NCBI RefSeq assembly: GCF_022317005.1
Contig: NZ_CP081006.1
Span: 4,916,652 to 4,980,651, forward strand
Length of the DNA stretch: 64,000 nucleotides
Direction of reading: 5' to 3'
Origin: Mycobacterium sp. IDR2000157661
GTDB taxonomy: Bacteria > Actinomycetota > Actinomycetes > Mycobacteriales > Mycobacteriaceae
A model generated the notes under the pieces. That model worked only from the letters and a program-made list of their open reading frames with translations. It searched no databases and had not been told where the DNA came from. Position 1 is the stretch's first letter, and each line of letters starts with the position of its first letter. A program made the position numbers and the translations under genes. Shown here piece by piece: positions 36,967 through 46,322 of the stretch.

Positions 36967-37636
36967 ACGGATTCACCACGCCGCGTTCGGTCAGGTGGTC
37001 GATCAGCGGCGCGGCGCCCTCGGCGAGATGTTCGGACATCGCGGTGCGGGCGAGATCTTCGTCGCGCTGCTGCAGCGCGGTCAGCAGCCGCCGGTGGTGG
37101 GCATTGGACTTCTCCGGCCAACCCGCGATGATCGGGAACACGGATTCGGGTGCGTAACGGGTGATCTGAGACATCAACTGCGCGAGCTTCGGCGAGTCGG
37201 CGGCGACGTTGATCGCCCGGTGGAACTCATGGTTGAGCCGGACCGCCCGCTCGTCGTCGCCGCGCGCGTAGGCGTCCTCCAGGTCGGACTGGATTCGCTG
37301 CAGCTCGCGCAACTGCTCGTCGGTGATGTTGGCCGCCGCCCGTGCGGCGAGCTCACCCCCGATGTAGGCCTGCACGTTCGACACGTCGTTCAGGTCACGA
37401 CCGGTCACCGGCAAGACGACGAACCCACGTCGCGGCTGCTGGGCCAGCAGCCCCTCGGCCTTCAGCTCGAACAGCGCCTCGCGCACCGGCGTCACGCTGA
37501 TGCCCAACTCCGCGGCCAGTTGGTCGAGCCGCACGTACGCACCCGCGGCATAGGTGCCGTCGAAGATCCGCTTGCGGACGAAGCGCGCGACGTCCTCGGC
37601 CAGCTGCGGGCGAGCGGCGAACTCCGGAACGGTCAC
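36944..37636 (-). CDS. GntR family regulator (FCD subgroup)
   Basis: 230 aa. Winged helix VRKRIFDGTYAAGAYVRLDQ and LGISVTPVREALFELKAEG; FCD domain with LNHEFHRAINVAAD, HHRRLLTAL and SEHLAEGAAPL as metal-site elements. It sits at the end of the operon SDR, thiolase, acyl-CoA dehydrogenase, GntR (TGA of the dehydrogenase is 2 bases from the GTG at 37636) and so probably controls that operon from the divergent region near 40850. Confidence 0.86.
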   Translation of the reverse strand: MTVPEFAARPQLAEDVARFVRKRIFDGTYAAGAYVRLDQLAAELGISVTPVREALFELKAEGLLAQQPRRGFVVLPVTGRDLNDVSNVQAYIGGELAARAAANITDEQLRELQRIQSDLEDAYARGDDERAVRLNHEFHRAINVAADSPKLAQLMSQITRYAPESVFPIIAGWPEKSNAHHRRLLTALQQRDEDLARTAMSEHLAEGAAPLIDHLTERGVVNPSNVTPRR

Positions 37637-37638
37637 GG

Positions 37639-38832
37639 TCAGATCCGGTAGTCGGCGAGCAGGCGCTTGCTGATGATGTTCTTCTGGATCTCGCTGGTGC
37701 CCTCGCCGATCAGCAGGAAAGGCGCATCGCGCATCAACCGCTCGATCTCGTATTCCTTCGAATAGCCGTAGCCGCCGTGGATCCGGAAGCTCTGCTGTGT
37801 CACCTCCGAGCACAGTTCGCTGGCCAGGTACTTCGCCATTCCGGCGGCGACGTCGTTGCGGTCACCGGAGTCCTTCAGCCGTGCGGCGTTGACCATCATC
37901 AGATGCGCGGCCTCGACTTTCGTGGCCATCTCGGCCAGCTGGAACGCAATGGCCTGATGCTCGGCGATCGGTCGGCCGAAAGTGTGTCGCTGCTGGGCGT
38001 ATCGCACCGCCAGTTCGAACGCCCGGATACCCACCCCGCACGCCCTGGCAGCTACGTTGACGCGGCCGACCTCGATGCCGTCCATCATCTGGAAGAAGCC
38101 CTGACCCGGTGCCTCGCCGAGGATGTCGTCGGCCTTGGCGACGTAGCCGTCGAAGATCAGCTCGGTGGTGTCGATCCCCTTGTAGCCGAGCTTGTCGAGC
38201 TTGCCGGGGATCGTCAGCCCGGGCGCGACTTCGCCGAAGCCGACCGGCTTTTCGACCAGGAACGCGGTCAGGTTGCGATGCGGTTTGTCCGCGCCCTCGT
38301 CGGTCCGCACCAGCACGGCGATCAGCGTGGAACTTCCGCCGTTGGTCAGCCACATCTTCTGGCCGTCGATCGTGTAGGAGCCGTCGGCACCGCGGGTGGC
38401 CCTGGTGCGAATCGCCGCCACGTCCGAGCCGAGTTCCGGTTCGGACATCGAGAACGCGCCGCGTGTCTCACCGACCGCCATCCGCGGCAGGTACCGCTGT
38501 TTCTGCGCATCGGTGCCGTGCTGGCGCAGCATGTAGGCGACGATGAAGTGGGTGTTGAGCACACCGGAGATGCTCATCCACCCGCGCGCGAGTTCCTCCA
38601 CGCACAGCGCGTAGGTCAGCAGCGACTCGCCCAGGCCGCCGTACTCCTCGGGAATCATCAGCCCGAACAGACCCATCTCCCGCATCGCATCGACGATGGG
38701 CTGCGGGTAGGTGTCGGTCCTCTCGAACTCGGGAGCATTCGGGATGATCTCCTTGTCGACGAACTGCCGCACCGTCGCCAGAATCTCCGTCTGCACCTCG
38801 GTCAGGCCGAGGGTCTGCGCGAGGCGCGTCAT
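37639..38832 (-). CDS. Acyl-CoA dehydrogenase
   Basis: 397 aa, complete. AFSMSEPELGSDVAAIRTRA and IDGQKMWLTNGGSSTLIAV form the flavin-substrate strands. The late EGTSEIQKNIISKRLL holds the FAD-binding helix, and GYGYSKEYEIERLMRDA the segment before it, where many members have the catalytic Glu. AAAGGG precedes the ATG at 38832, which overlaps the thiolase stop as ATGA. It introduces the alpha-beta double bond. Confidence 0.92.
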   Translation of the reverse strand: MTRLAQTLGLTEVQTEILATVRQFVDKEIIPNAPEFERTDTYPQPIVDAMREMGLFGLMIPEEYGGLGESLLTYALCVEELARGWMSISGVLNTHFIVAYMLRQHGTDAQKQRYLPRMAVGETRGAFSMSEPELGSDVAAIRTRATRGADGSYTIDGQKMWLTNGGSSTLIAVLVRTDEGADKPHRNLTAFLVEKPVGFGEVAPGLTIPGKLDKLGYKGIDTTELIFDGYVAKADDILGEAPGQGFFQMMDGIEVGRVNVAARACGVGIRAFELAVRYAQQRHTFGRPIAEHQAIAFQLAEMATKVEAAHLMMVNAARLKDSGDRNDVAAGMAKYLASELCSEVTQQSFRIHGGYGYSKEYEIERLMRDAPFLLIGEGTSEIQKNIISKRLLADYRI

Positions 38833-40049
38833 GCGCCAACCCTTTCGAACACCGCGGCCAGGCCCTGACCGCCGCCGATGCACATGGTCTCCAACCCGTA
38901 GCGGGCACCGCGCCTGTTCATCTCCCGCGCCAGCGTGGCCAGCATCCGGCCACCCGTCGCACCGACCGGGTGTCCGAGCGAGATGCCCGAGCCACGGACG
39001 TTCGTGCGATCCCGTTCGGCCGGACCGAATTTCCACTCGCGCATCACCGCGAGGGCCTGCGCCGCGAACGCCTCGTTCAGCTCGATCACGTCGATGTCAC
39101 CGAGGGTCAACCCGGCCTTGCTCAACGCCACCTCGGTGGCGGGCACCGGGCCGATGCCCATGACGTTCGGCGCCACCCCTGCCGAGCCCCACGACACCAG
39201 GCGCACCAGCGGGGTCAATCCCAGCTCGCCGGCCTTGTCAGGAGTGGTCACCAGGCACATGGACGCGGCGTCGTTCTGGCCACTGGCGTTGCCTGCCGTG
39301 ACCGTGGCATCCGAATCACTTTTCAGCAGAACGGGTTTCAACTTGGCCAGCGACTCCACGGAGGTGTCCGCTCGTGGGTGCTCGTCGGTGTCGACGACCT
39401 CGTCGCCGTGTCTGGTCGACAGGGTAACGGGCACGATCTCCTCGGCGAGGACGCCGTCCTTCTGTGCGGCGACGGCCCGATGGTGTGAGCTCACCGCGAG
39501 CTCGTCCTGCTCCTGGCGCGAGATGCCGTACTGGCGGCGCAGGTTCTCCGCCGTCTCCAGCATGCCTCCGGGCACCGGATAGCGGCGACCGCCCGCGGTC
39601 GTGCGGCCGCGCGCGAGCCCGTCGTGCACCCGCACCCCGCCGCGGGCCCCGCCCCACCGCATGTCGGTGGAATAGAACGCGACGTTGCTCATGCTCTCCG
39701 CACCGCCCGCTACCACGACATCGTTGTCACCGTTGGCCACCTGCAGGCAGGCCTGGATGACGGCCTGCAGCCCCGACCCGCATCGCCGGTCGACCTGCAT
39801 ACCCGGCACCGTCACCGGAAGCCCGGCGTCCAGCGCGACCACTCGGCCGATGGCCGGCGCCTCACTGCTGGGATAGCAGTGCCCGAGGATCACGTCTTCG
39901 ATTGCGGCAGAGTCGATCCCGGTCCGGTCGAGCAGGCCCTTGAGGGCGGTGACGCCGAGATCCACGGCGGTCAGCGACTTGAACATCCCCCCGTAACGGC
40001 CGATCGGAGTCCGTACCGGCTCACAGATGACGGCCTCGCGGGCACTCAT
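38829..40049 (-). CDS. Thiolase (FadA type)
   Basis: 406 aa. Cys in QVDRRCGSGLQAVIQ, LNEAFAAQALAV, GHPVGATGGRM and CIGGGQGLAAVF give the full set of thiolase residues. It is coupled to both neighbours by ATGA overlaps. With the SDR and the dehydrogenase it forms three of the four steps of beta-oxidation; the hydratase step can be served by the MaoC protein at 42123. Confidence 0.93.
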   Translation of the reverse strand: MSAREAVICEPVRTPIGRYGGMFKSLTAVDLGVTALKGLLDRTGIDSAAIEDVILGHCYPSSEAPAIGRVVALDAGLPVTVPGMQVDRRCGSGLQAVIQACLQVANGDNDVVVAGGAESMSNVAFYSTDMRWGGARGGVRVHDGLARGRTTAGGRRYPVPGGMLETAENLRRQYGISRQEQDELAVSSHHRAVAAQKDGVLAEEIVPVTLSTRHGDEVVDTDEHPRADTSVESLAKLKPVLLKSDSDATVTAGNASGQNDAASMCLVTTPDKAGELGLTPLVRLVSWGSAGVAPNVMGIGPVPATEVALSKAGLTLGDIDVIELNEAFAAQALAVMREWKFGPAERDRTNVRGSGISLGHPVGATGGRMLATLAREMNRRGARYGLETMCIGGGQGLAAVFERVGA

Positions 40050-40795
40050 ATGTGCCGTCCGCCCGTCACCTCGAGGACCGTGCCGGTCATGTACGACGAC
40101 AGGTCGCTGGCCAAGAACAGCGCTACCTTGGCGACCTCGTCGGGCTCACCGGCGCGGCCCATCGGCACCTCGGCCAGCTTCTGTTCCCAGATGTGTTGCG
40201 GCATGGCCTCCGTCATCGCCGATCTGATCAGGCCCGGCTGAATCGCGTTGACCCGCACACCGAGGTGGGCCAGTTCCTTGGCGGCCGCCTTGGTCATCCC
40301 GACGATGCCGGCCTTGGCCGCCGAGTAGTTGGTCTGGCCGACGAGGCCGATCTTGCCGGAGATCGACGACATGTTCACGATGGCTCCGCGCTTGTTCTCC
40401 CGCATGACCGCCGCCGCGGCCTTCAACCCGTTCCACGTGCCCTTCAGGTGCACGGCGATGACCTGATCGAACTGCTCCTCGGTCATCTTGCGCAGTGTGG
40501 CGTCGCGGGTGATCCCGGCGTTGTTGACCATCACGTCCAACCGCCCGAAGCGTTCCAGCGCGGTGTTCACCAGCGCCTCGACATCGGCGGCGGCGGTCAC
40601 ATCGCTGCGTACCGCGACCGCCGCCGGATCTTTCGAGGGGCCGGCCAGCCGCTGGGCGGCGGCCTCGGTCGCGGCCGGATCGAGGTCGCCGAGCACCACC
40701 CGGGCGCCCTCATCGATGAACTTCGCCGCGATCGCGTAGCCGAGGCCCTGCGCGCCTCCGGTGACGACCGCCGTCTGACCCGTCAACAACGACAC
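40046..40795 (-). CDS. FabG-type short-chain dehydrogenase/reductase
   Basis: 249 aa classical SDR. Cofactor motif TGGAQGLG with LGDLDP (Asp at the ribose position favours NAD), NNAG, catalytic Ser in NMSSISGKIG, and Y-x-x-x-K in NYSAAKAG. It is expected to interconvert 3-hydroxyacyl- and 3-oxoacyl-CoA. GTG at 40795 has GAAGG upstream. It is first in the minus-strand operon and divergent from the dehydrogenase at 40916. Confidence 0.9.
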   Translation of the reverse strand: MSLLTGQTAVVTGGAQGLGYAIAAKFIDEGARVVLGDLDPAATEAAAQRLAGPSKDPAAVAVRSDVTAAADVEALVNTALERFGRLDVMVNNAGITRDATLRKMTEEQFDQVIAVHLKGTWNGLKAAAAVMRENKRGAIVNMSSISGKIGLVGQTNYSAAKAGIVGMTKAAAKELAHLGVRVNAIQPGLIRSAMTEAMPQHIWEQKLAEVPMGRAGEPDEVAKVALFLASDLSSYMTGTVLEVTGGRHI

Positions 40796-40846
40796 TGCAC
40801 ACCCTTCTTCCCTGGTCCGGCGCCGTAAGGGCCGGTTCAATCGCAC

Positions 40847-40865
40847 ATCATATTTCATATATGAT
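40847..40865. promoter_or_regulatory. Palindrome ATCATAT-N5-ATATGAT in a divergent promoter
   Basis: The arms are exact 7-base reverse complements. The site lies in the 120-bp region between the SDR-led operon and the acyl-CoA dehydrogenase at 40916, in an AT-rich patch unlike its surroundings. It is unrelated to the TACTGTAA motif. Candidate regulator: the GntR protein at 36944. Confidence 0.5.
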
Positions 40866-40915
40866 CGCCCCCCAGATGGCGTATGCGCGTACGCCCAAGA
40901 GGAGGAGCATCGGTC

Positions 40916-42100
40916 GTGGCGACATCGGAAGTCAGCGACGAGGATTTCCAGGAGATCCTGGCCCAGACCCGCCATTTCGTCCGCACCGCGGTGGTCCCGC
41001 GGGAGCAGGAGATCCTCACCGACGACCGCGTCCCCGATGACCTGCGCGAGCAAGCCAGGAAGATGGGCCTGTTCGGCTACGCGCTTCCCCAGCGATGGGG
41101 CGGCTTGGGTCTGGACCTGACGCAGGATGTCGAGTTGGCGATGGAACTCGGATACACGTCGCTGGCGCTGCGCTCGATGTTCGGCACCAACAACGGGATT
41201 GCCGGACAGGTCCTCGTCGGCTTCGGCACCGACGAGCAGAAGTCCCGCTGGCTGGAGCCGATGGCCACCGGCGAGGTGGTCGCGTCGTTCGCGCTGACCG
41301 AGCCCGGCGCCGGGTCCAACCCGTCCGGGTTGCGTACGAAGGCCGTTCGCGACGGCTCGGGTGACGACGCGGCCTGGGTGATCACCGGGCAGAAGCGGTT
41401 CATCACCAATGCGCCGACGGCCGACCTGTTCGTCGTGTTCGCGCGAACGCGTCCGGCCGACGCGGACGGGCCCGGCGTCGCGGTTCTCCTGGTGCCGGCC
41501 GACGCCGCGGGCGTACAGGTGGGCGCGAAGGACGCCAAGATGGGCCAGGAGGGCGCATGGACCGCCGACGTCAGCTTCGACGAGGTCCGGGTACCGGCCG
41601 AAGCGCTCGTCGGCGGCAGTGAGGACATCGGCTACCGCGCGGCGATGATCTCGTTGGCGCGCGGGCGCGTTCACATCGCCGCGCTCGCCGTGGGTGCCGC
41701 ACAGCGCGCCCTCGACGAGTCGGTCGCCTACGCCGCCACCGCGACGCAGGGGGGCACGCCGATCGGTGACTTCCAGCTGGTGCAGGCGATGATCGCCGAC
41801 CAGCAGACCGGTGTGCTGGCCGGCCGCGCGCTGGTCCGCGACACCGCCCGGCGGTGGGTGACCGGAGAGGACCGCCGGGTCGCCCCGTCGGCGGCCAAGC
41901 TGTTCTGCACCGAAATGGTCGGCCAGGTCGCCGATCTCGCCGTGCAGATCCACGGCGGTAGCGGGTACATGCGCGAGGTGCCCGTCGAGCGCATCTACCG
42001 CGAGGTCCGGCTGCTGCGACTGTACGAGGGCACCAGCGAGATCCAGCGGCTCATCATCGGTTCAAACCTCGTCAAGGGCGCACAGAAGGCGCGGGCGTGA
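40916..42100 (+). CDS. Acyl-CoA dehydrogenase
   Basis: 394 aa, complete. SFALTEPGAGSNPSGLRTKA, ITGQKRFITNAPTADLFVV, DFQLVQAMIADQQTG and LYEGTSEIQRLIIGSNLV are the expected flavin, substrate and C-terminal helix motifs. GTG at 40916 follows GGAGGAG. It is transcribed alone, divergent from the beta-oxidation operon and convergent with the MaoC gene 22 bases away. Confidence 0.92.
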   Translation: MATSEVSDEDFQEILAQTRHFVRTAVVPREQEILTDDRVPDDLREQARKMGLFGYALPQRWGGLGLDLTQDVELAMELGYTSLALRSMFGTNNGIAGQVLVGFGTDEQKSRWLEPMATGEVVASFALTEPGAGSNPSGLRTKAVRDGSGDDAAWVITGQKRFITNAPTADLFVVFARTRPADADGPGVAVLLVPADAAGVQVGAKDAKMGQEGAWTADVSFDEVRVPAEALVGGSEDIGYRAAMISLARGRVHIAALAVGAAQRALDESVAYAATATQGGTPIGDFQLVQAMIADQQTGVLAGRALVRDTARRWVTGEDRRVAPSAAKLFCTEMVGQVADLAVQIHGGSGYMREVPVERIYREVRLLRLYEGTSEIQRLIIGSNLVKGAQKARA

Positions 42101-42122
42101 GACTCGCGAATCGCGTCGACCC

Positions 42123-42575
42123 TCAGCGGATGTAGCGCACGATCGATTCGGCGACGGCGGCCGGCTTCTCCGATCCGTCGATCTCCACCGTGGTGGTCAT
42201 CGTCGACTGCACTGCCCCGTCGAGCTGGTCGACCTTCGTCAGCTCGGCCCGGGCGCGAATCCTGGCGCCCACTTTGACGGGCGTGATGAAGCGGACCTTG
42301 TTGTAGCCGTAGTTGATCGCCATCGTGATGTTGCCGACCGTGTAGAGCTCATGCATGAACCGCGGCAGCAGCGACAGTGTCAGCAGGCCGTGCGCAATCG
42401 TCCCGCCGAACGGACCATCGGCGGCCTTGGCGGGATCCACATGGATCCACTGATGATCGTCGGTGGCCTCGGCGAACACGTTGACCCGGTCCTGGGTGAC
42501 CTCGAGCCACTCGGTGGGGCCGAGCTGGCTGCCCTCCGCCGCGATGAGCTCGTCGAGGTCGCTGAACTTCTTCAC
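42123..42575 (-). CDS. MaoC-like (R)-specific enoyl-CoA hydratase
   Basis: 150 aa single hotdog domain. EATDDHQWIHVDPAKA carries the catalytic Asp and His, and FGGTIAHGLLTLSLLP is the following hydratase-2 helix. It is close in form to mycobacterial single-domain MaoC dehydratases. GTG at 42575 follows AAGGAG. The longer open frame upstream lacks any conserved sequence. Confidence 0.9.
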   Translation of the reverse strand: MKKFSDLDELIAAEGSQLGPTEWLEVTQDRVNVFAEATDDHQWIHVDPAKAADGPFGGTIAHGLLTLSLLPRFMHELYTVGNITMAINYGYNKVRFITPVKVGARIRARAELTKVDQLDGAVQSTMTTTVEIDGSEKPAAVAESIVRYIR

Positions 42576-43440
42576 TGCTACTCCTTCGTGCCGCTGGAAG
42601 ACCACGATCTGGTTGCCATATCGGATGATGCGGTCCTCACAGTGCCACAGCACTGCGCGCGACAGAACAAGGCGTTCACTTCTGCTCGATGATCGGGCCC
42701 TCGCCGAGGTCTCAGCGCGCAATGAGACGGCACATTGCACGGGGGCGTGTAAATTCCGGTTTCTCACAATTGGCGCTTTTGCCGATGCAACCTCGGCGTC
42801 ACTGCAATTCCAGGGCTAATTCACACCGCCATAGGTGCGTTATGCCGCTGGATGATCGCGCAGCCAACCCGGCCCGCCGCAGCGCCGAGCAACGTCGACG
42901 ACGGCCGATTCGAACCGTCACCAATGCGGTGTGAGTGTCATCCTGAGTCGGTGTAGCGACCCCCGTAACGCTTTTCCGCGATTCACCCAATGGGCGCCGA
43001 TCTCTGCGCGCGCTTGCCCGGTACCACCGATCGGTGTTGCTGGTCAGACGGCTCTCGACTACTCGTCAGTAACAAACCGCCGGTGGATGCGCCGCAGGAT
43101 TGACGGGCCTATGACCTCGCCGCCGCCCCGGGAAGCAAAATCCCGCGCTTATTACGGATTGCCACGCCGAGTAAGGCGAACGGGTGCTAAGAAAGTTCGC
43201 CACAAGGAAACCGGAAATCAACAGCCTGGAACAACACGATAAGCGAAAGTTGCCAGATTGACCCCCGGGGCACATTGGCGACTTGTTGAAACAGTGAGAA
43301 CGGACTCGACGCGGGACAAAGGTTCGCACGCTAGCTGGTATTGAACCGGCACGCAGCGAGATACTCATACCTAGATGCGGGCAAACCGCACGACAATTCG
43401 CAGCGACCATCATCGGCGGCTGCCAGACGATCGGACGAGT
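42576..43440. other. Long intergenic region without a recognisable gene
   Basis: These 865 bases lie between two divergent genes. Short open frames exist on both strands, but none shows a conserved motif, a good ribosome site or mycobacterial codon pattern. Base composition is visibly lower in GC around 42750-43380 than in the flanks. No clear hairpin or tRNA was seen. It marks the boundary between the catabolic and signalling blocks. Confidence 0.55.
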
Positions 43441-44190
43441 ATGACTCTTCCCCACCGCGATACCGCTGTCCATGCCGTCGCCCGTCTGCGGCACAGCCCG
43501 AGTTGCTGGGATCCCGAAACCGAGTGCTCGATCGTCTTCGCCCACCCTGCGGTCGAGCCGGATCTGTGGCGCGACTTCGTAGACGGCGCCGTCCGCAGCT
43601 ATACCGGTCGGGGAGTCGAGAAAGCGCTGGACATTCAGGCGTTGCATTCCGGCGACGACACGATCCTCTTCGCCGCGTGTGTGAACAAGGCCGGCCGAGT
43701 GGTCGGCGGATTGCGCGCCAAGGGTCCTTACCAATCGGCCGACGAAGCTCATGCGCTGCACGAGTGGAGCGGTCAGCCCGGCTACGACGCGGTGCGAAAG
43801 ATGATCACCGACCGGCTACCATTCGGCGTCGTGGAGATGAAAACCGCCTGGGTGACAGACGATCCCGACCGAAGCCGGCAACTGACCAGCGCCATCTCCC
43901 GCACACCACTGCACGCCATGGGGCTGCTAGACATCCAGTTCATCGTTGCGACGGCGGCGTCATACGTGCTCAAGCGCTGGTTGTCATCGGGAGGCATCCT
44001 GGCGTCGAGGATTCCGCCGACCCCCTATCCCGATGAGCGCTACGAGACGCGACTGGCGTGGTGGGACCGCAGAACGTTCGCCAATCACGCTGATCCCAAG
44101 CAACTTTCGCTGTACTTCGCCGAACAGCGAAGAATGATTCCACGGCTCGACGAAGGAGCCGAAATGTCCGCCACCGGGACGGTGCGGTGA
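43441..44190 (+). CDS. Unrecognised protein preceding the ThiF-nitroreductase gene
   Basis: 249 aa, no confident family. The middle (KAGRVVGGLRAKGPYQSADE, then GVVEMKTAWVTDD) has a faint likeness to GNAT-fold acyl-amino-acid or autoinducer synthases, which is not enough for a call. No signal peptide or membrane segment is evident. The GTG of the next gene overlaps its stop (GTGA), so it is coupled to the ThiF-nitroreductase protein and likely works with it. ATG at 43441 is preferred; an ATG at 43375 is in frame. Confidence 0.65.
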   Translation: MTLPHRDTAVHAVARLRHSPSCWDPETECSIVFAHPAVEPDLWRDFVDGAVRSYTGRGVEKALDIQALHSGDDTILFAACVNKAGRVVGGLRAKGPYQSADEAHALHEWSGQPGYDAVRKMITDRLPFGVVEMKTAWVTDDPDRSRQLTSAISRTPLHAMGLLDIQFIVATAASYVLKRWLSSGGILASRIPPTPYPDERYETRLAWWDRRTFANHADPKQLSLYFAEQRRMIPRLDEGAEMSATGTVR

Positions 44191-46322
44191 GGGCAGGCAC
44201 GGGAGATCAGCAGCAGTACAGAGCAATAGTCCTAGAATACGACGATCCCCGGCTCGACGAGTTGCGGAGCGAACCGGGTATCGATTTCGTCGATCGCGTG
44301 GACCGGCAACGAGACGCCTTGCGCCGACTACTGCCCACGCCTGCCGACGATGTGCTGGCTGAGCCGGTGCGGTGGGCCTACTATCCGTGGCGACGCACCG
44401 CTGTCAGCGTTCTCGGCCCACGCGCCTTTCGCCGGGTACGACTGGATCGCAACAGGAACTTGATCACCGGCGCAGAATCCGACGCGCTCGAGCGGTTGCA
44501 CGTCGGTGTCGTGGGACTCAGCGTGGGCCACACCATCGCCTATGCCCTTGCCGCGCAGGGCTTGTGCGGCGCCTTACGGCTGACCGATTTCGATGACCTG
44601 GAGCTGTCCAACCTGAACCGGGTGCCGGCCACGGTTCTCGATCTCGACCTGAACAAGGCGGTGGTGTGCGCGCGGAGAATCGCCGAGCTCAACCCCTATC
44701 TGCCGGTATCGGTGATGGCTGCAGGCATCACCCCCGAGACCGTAGAGGAATTCGTCGACGGCCTGGACATCGTCGTCGAGGAATGCGACTCCCTGGACGC
44801 CAAGGTGTTGGTTCGCGAGGTGGCCCGCAGTCACCGTGTACCGGTGCTGATGGCCACCAGCGACCGCGGACTGCTGGACGTCGAGAGATTCGATGTGGAA
44901 CCGTCGCGTCCGCTGCTGCACGGCCTGATCGGTGACGCCGACGCCGGCCGGTTGCGCGGTCTGCAGCCCACCGACAGGGTGCCGTACTCCCTGCGACTGG
45001 TCGACGCGTCGCAGGTCTCGGACCGCATGGCGGCATCTTTGATCGAGGTCGGCAAGACGCTGTCCACCTGGCCGCAGTTGTCGTCCGAGGTGGCGCTCAA
45101 CGCGGCTGCGGTCGCAGAAGCGGTACGCCGGATCGGGCTGCGGCAGCAGTTGCCGTCAGGACGGGCACGCATCGACATCGCCGAGCTCTTCGACCGGCTC
45201 GCCGAACCGGTCCTGCCCGACGAACAACCGCTCACCGAGGAGCCGTCCACGCCTCAACCGCCGAGCAATGCCCTCGATGCGATCGTCACCGCCGCCGGCC
45301 GCGCTCCCTCGGGCGGCAACGCCCAGCCCTGGCGGATCGAGGCGGCCGACGACTCGGTCACCATCGCGCTGTCCACTGAGTACGCGACCACGATGGATGT
45401 GAAGTTCCGCGCCAGCGCCGTTGCCGTCGGAGCCGCCGCCTTCAATGCGCGCGTCGCCGCCGCGGCACACCACCTGCGGGCGGACGTCTCGCTTCAGCAC
45501 GGTGACGACAGCGTGCCCCTGACCGCGACCGTGAGACTCTCGCCAGGTGAAGATCGGCGACTCGCCGACCTGTACGAGCCGATGATGCGACGGGAAACCA
45601 ATCGTCGTCGCGGCGAGCGCACCCCGCTGCGCCCCGGAATCGTCGAGGCGCTCGAGGCAGCAGCCGTGGCCGAGGACGCCCGCCTTCGCATTATCAGCAC
45701 AACGGATGAGTTGGACTCGGCTGCGGAAATCCTCGCCGCGGCCGACCGCATCCGGTACCTGACCCCGCGCCTGCACGCCGAGATGTTCGCCGAACTCCGG
45801 TGGCCGAGTGAGCACTCGCTCGAAGCCGGTATCGACGTCCGCAGCCTCGAACTGCCCCAGGCCGACATGGTGATGCTCGACATCCTCAAGCGCTACGAGG
45901 TAATGGAGCACCTCGCCGCGTGGGACGGCGGTACCGCGCTCGGCGAGGACACCGATGGACGAGTGCGCGAGAGTACGGCCGTCGGCGTGATCTCGGTGTT
46001 GGGTCGCGGCTTGCCCGACTACGCCCGCGGTGGGGCGGCCGTCGAATCGGTCTGGATCCATGCCCAGAAGCATGGCGTTGCCGTGCAACCGGTTTCGCCG
46101 CCCTTCCTCTACGCCGCCGACGGCGATGACCTGCACCGGTTGTCCCCCCGCTTCGCCGATCGACTCGGCGACCTGCAATACAATTTCCGCACGCTGGTAG
46201 GCTTGGGGCCCACCGAAACGCTGGTGTTGGTCCTGCGGTTCGGCTACGCACCACCGCCTTCGGTACTCAGCCGGCGCCGTGCCCACATCCGGCACCATGG
46301 TGCCGACGGCTTGGAGGGGTAG
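44187..46322 (+). CDS. moeY: ThiF (E1-like)-nitroreductase fusion, MoeY-like
   Basis: 711 aa, two domains. Residues about 100-330 form a ThiF/E1 adenylating domain: GVVGLSVGHTIAYAL for ATP, then TDFDDLELSNLNR. The CXXC zinc pairs and a catalytic Cys of classical E1 enzymes are not visible. Residues about 360-690 form an FMN nitroreductase of the Acg type (TAAGRAPSGGNAQPWRIE). The size and domain order match Rv1355c (annotated MoeY), which also sits beside a GGDEF-EAL gene; this is from memory. A molybdopterin role is unproven. Adenylation plus flavin oxidation recalls peptide azole-forming systems, which is only a hypothesis. Confidence 0.8.
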   Translation: MRAGTGDQQQYRAIVLEYDDPRLDELRSEPGIDFVDRVDRQRDALRRLLPTPADDVLAEPVRWAYYPWRRTAVSVLGPRAFRRVRLDRNRNLITGAESDALERLHVGVVGLSVGHTIAYALAAQGLCGALRLTDFDDLELSNLNRVPATVLDLDLNKAVVCARRIAELNPYLPVSVMAAGITPETVEEFVDGLDIVVEECDSLDAKVLVREVARSHRVPVLMATSDRGLLDVERFDVEPSRPLLHGLIGDADAGRLRGLQPTDRVPYSLRLVDASQVSDRMAASLIEVGKTLSTWPQLSSEVALNAAAVAEAVRRIGLRQQLPSGRARIDIAELFDRLAEPVLPDEQPLTEEPSTPQPPSNALDAIVTAAGRAPSGGNAQPWRIEAADDSVTIALSTEYATTMDVKFRASAVAVGAAAFNARVAAAAHHLRADVSLQHGDDSVPLTATVRLSPGEDRRLADLYEPMMRRETNRRRGERTPLRPGIVEALEAAAVAEDARLRIISTTDELDSAAEILAAADRIRYLTPRLHAEMFAELRWPSEHSLEAGIDVRSLELPQADMVMLDILKRYEVMEHLAAWDGGTALGEDTDGRVRESTAVGVISVLGRGLPDYARGGAAVESVWIHAQKHGVAVQPVSPPFLYAADGDDLHRLSPRFADRLGDLQYNFRTLVGLGPTETLVLVLRFGYAPPPSVLSRRRAHIRHHGADGLEG

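Noticed and set aside
42601..42767. N-terminal extension of the MaoC protein
   Set aside because: The extra residues are not conserved and a good ribosome site precedes GTG 42575.
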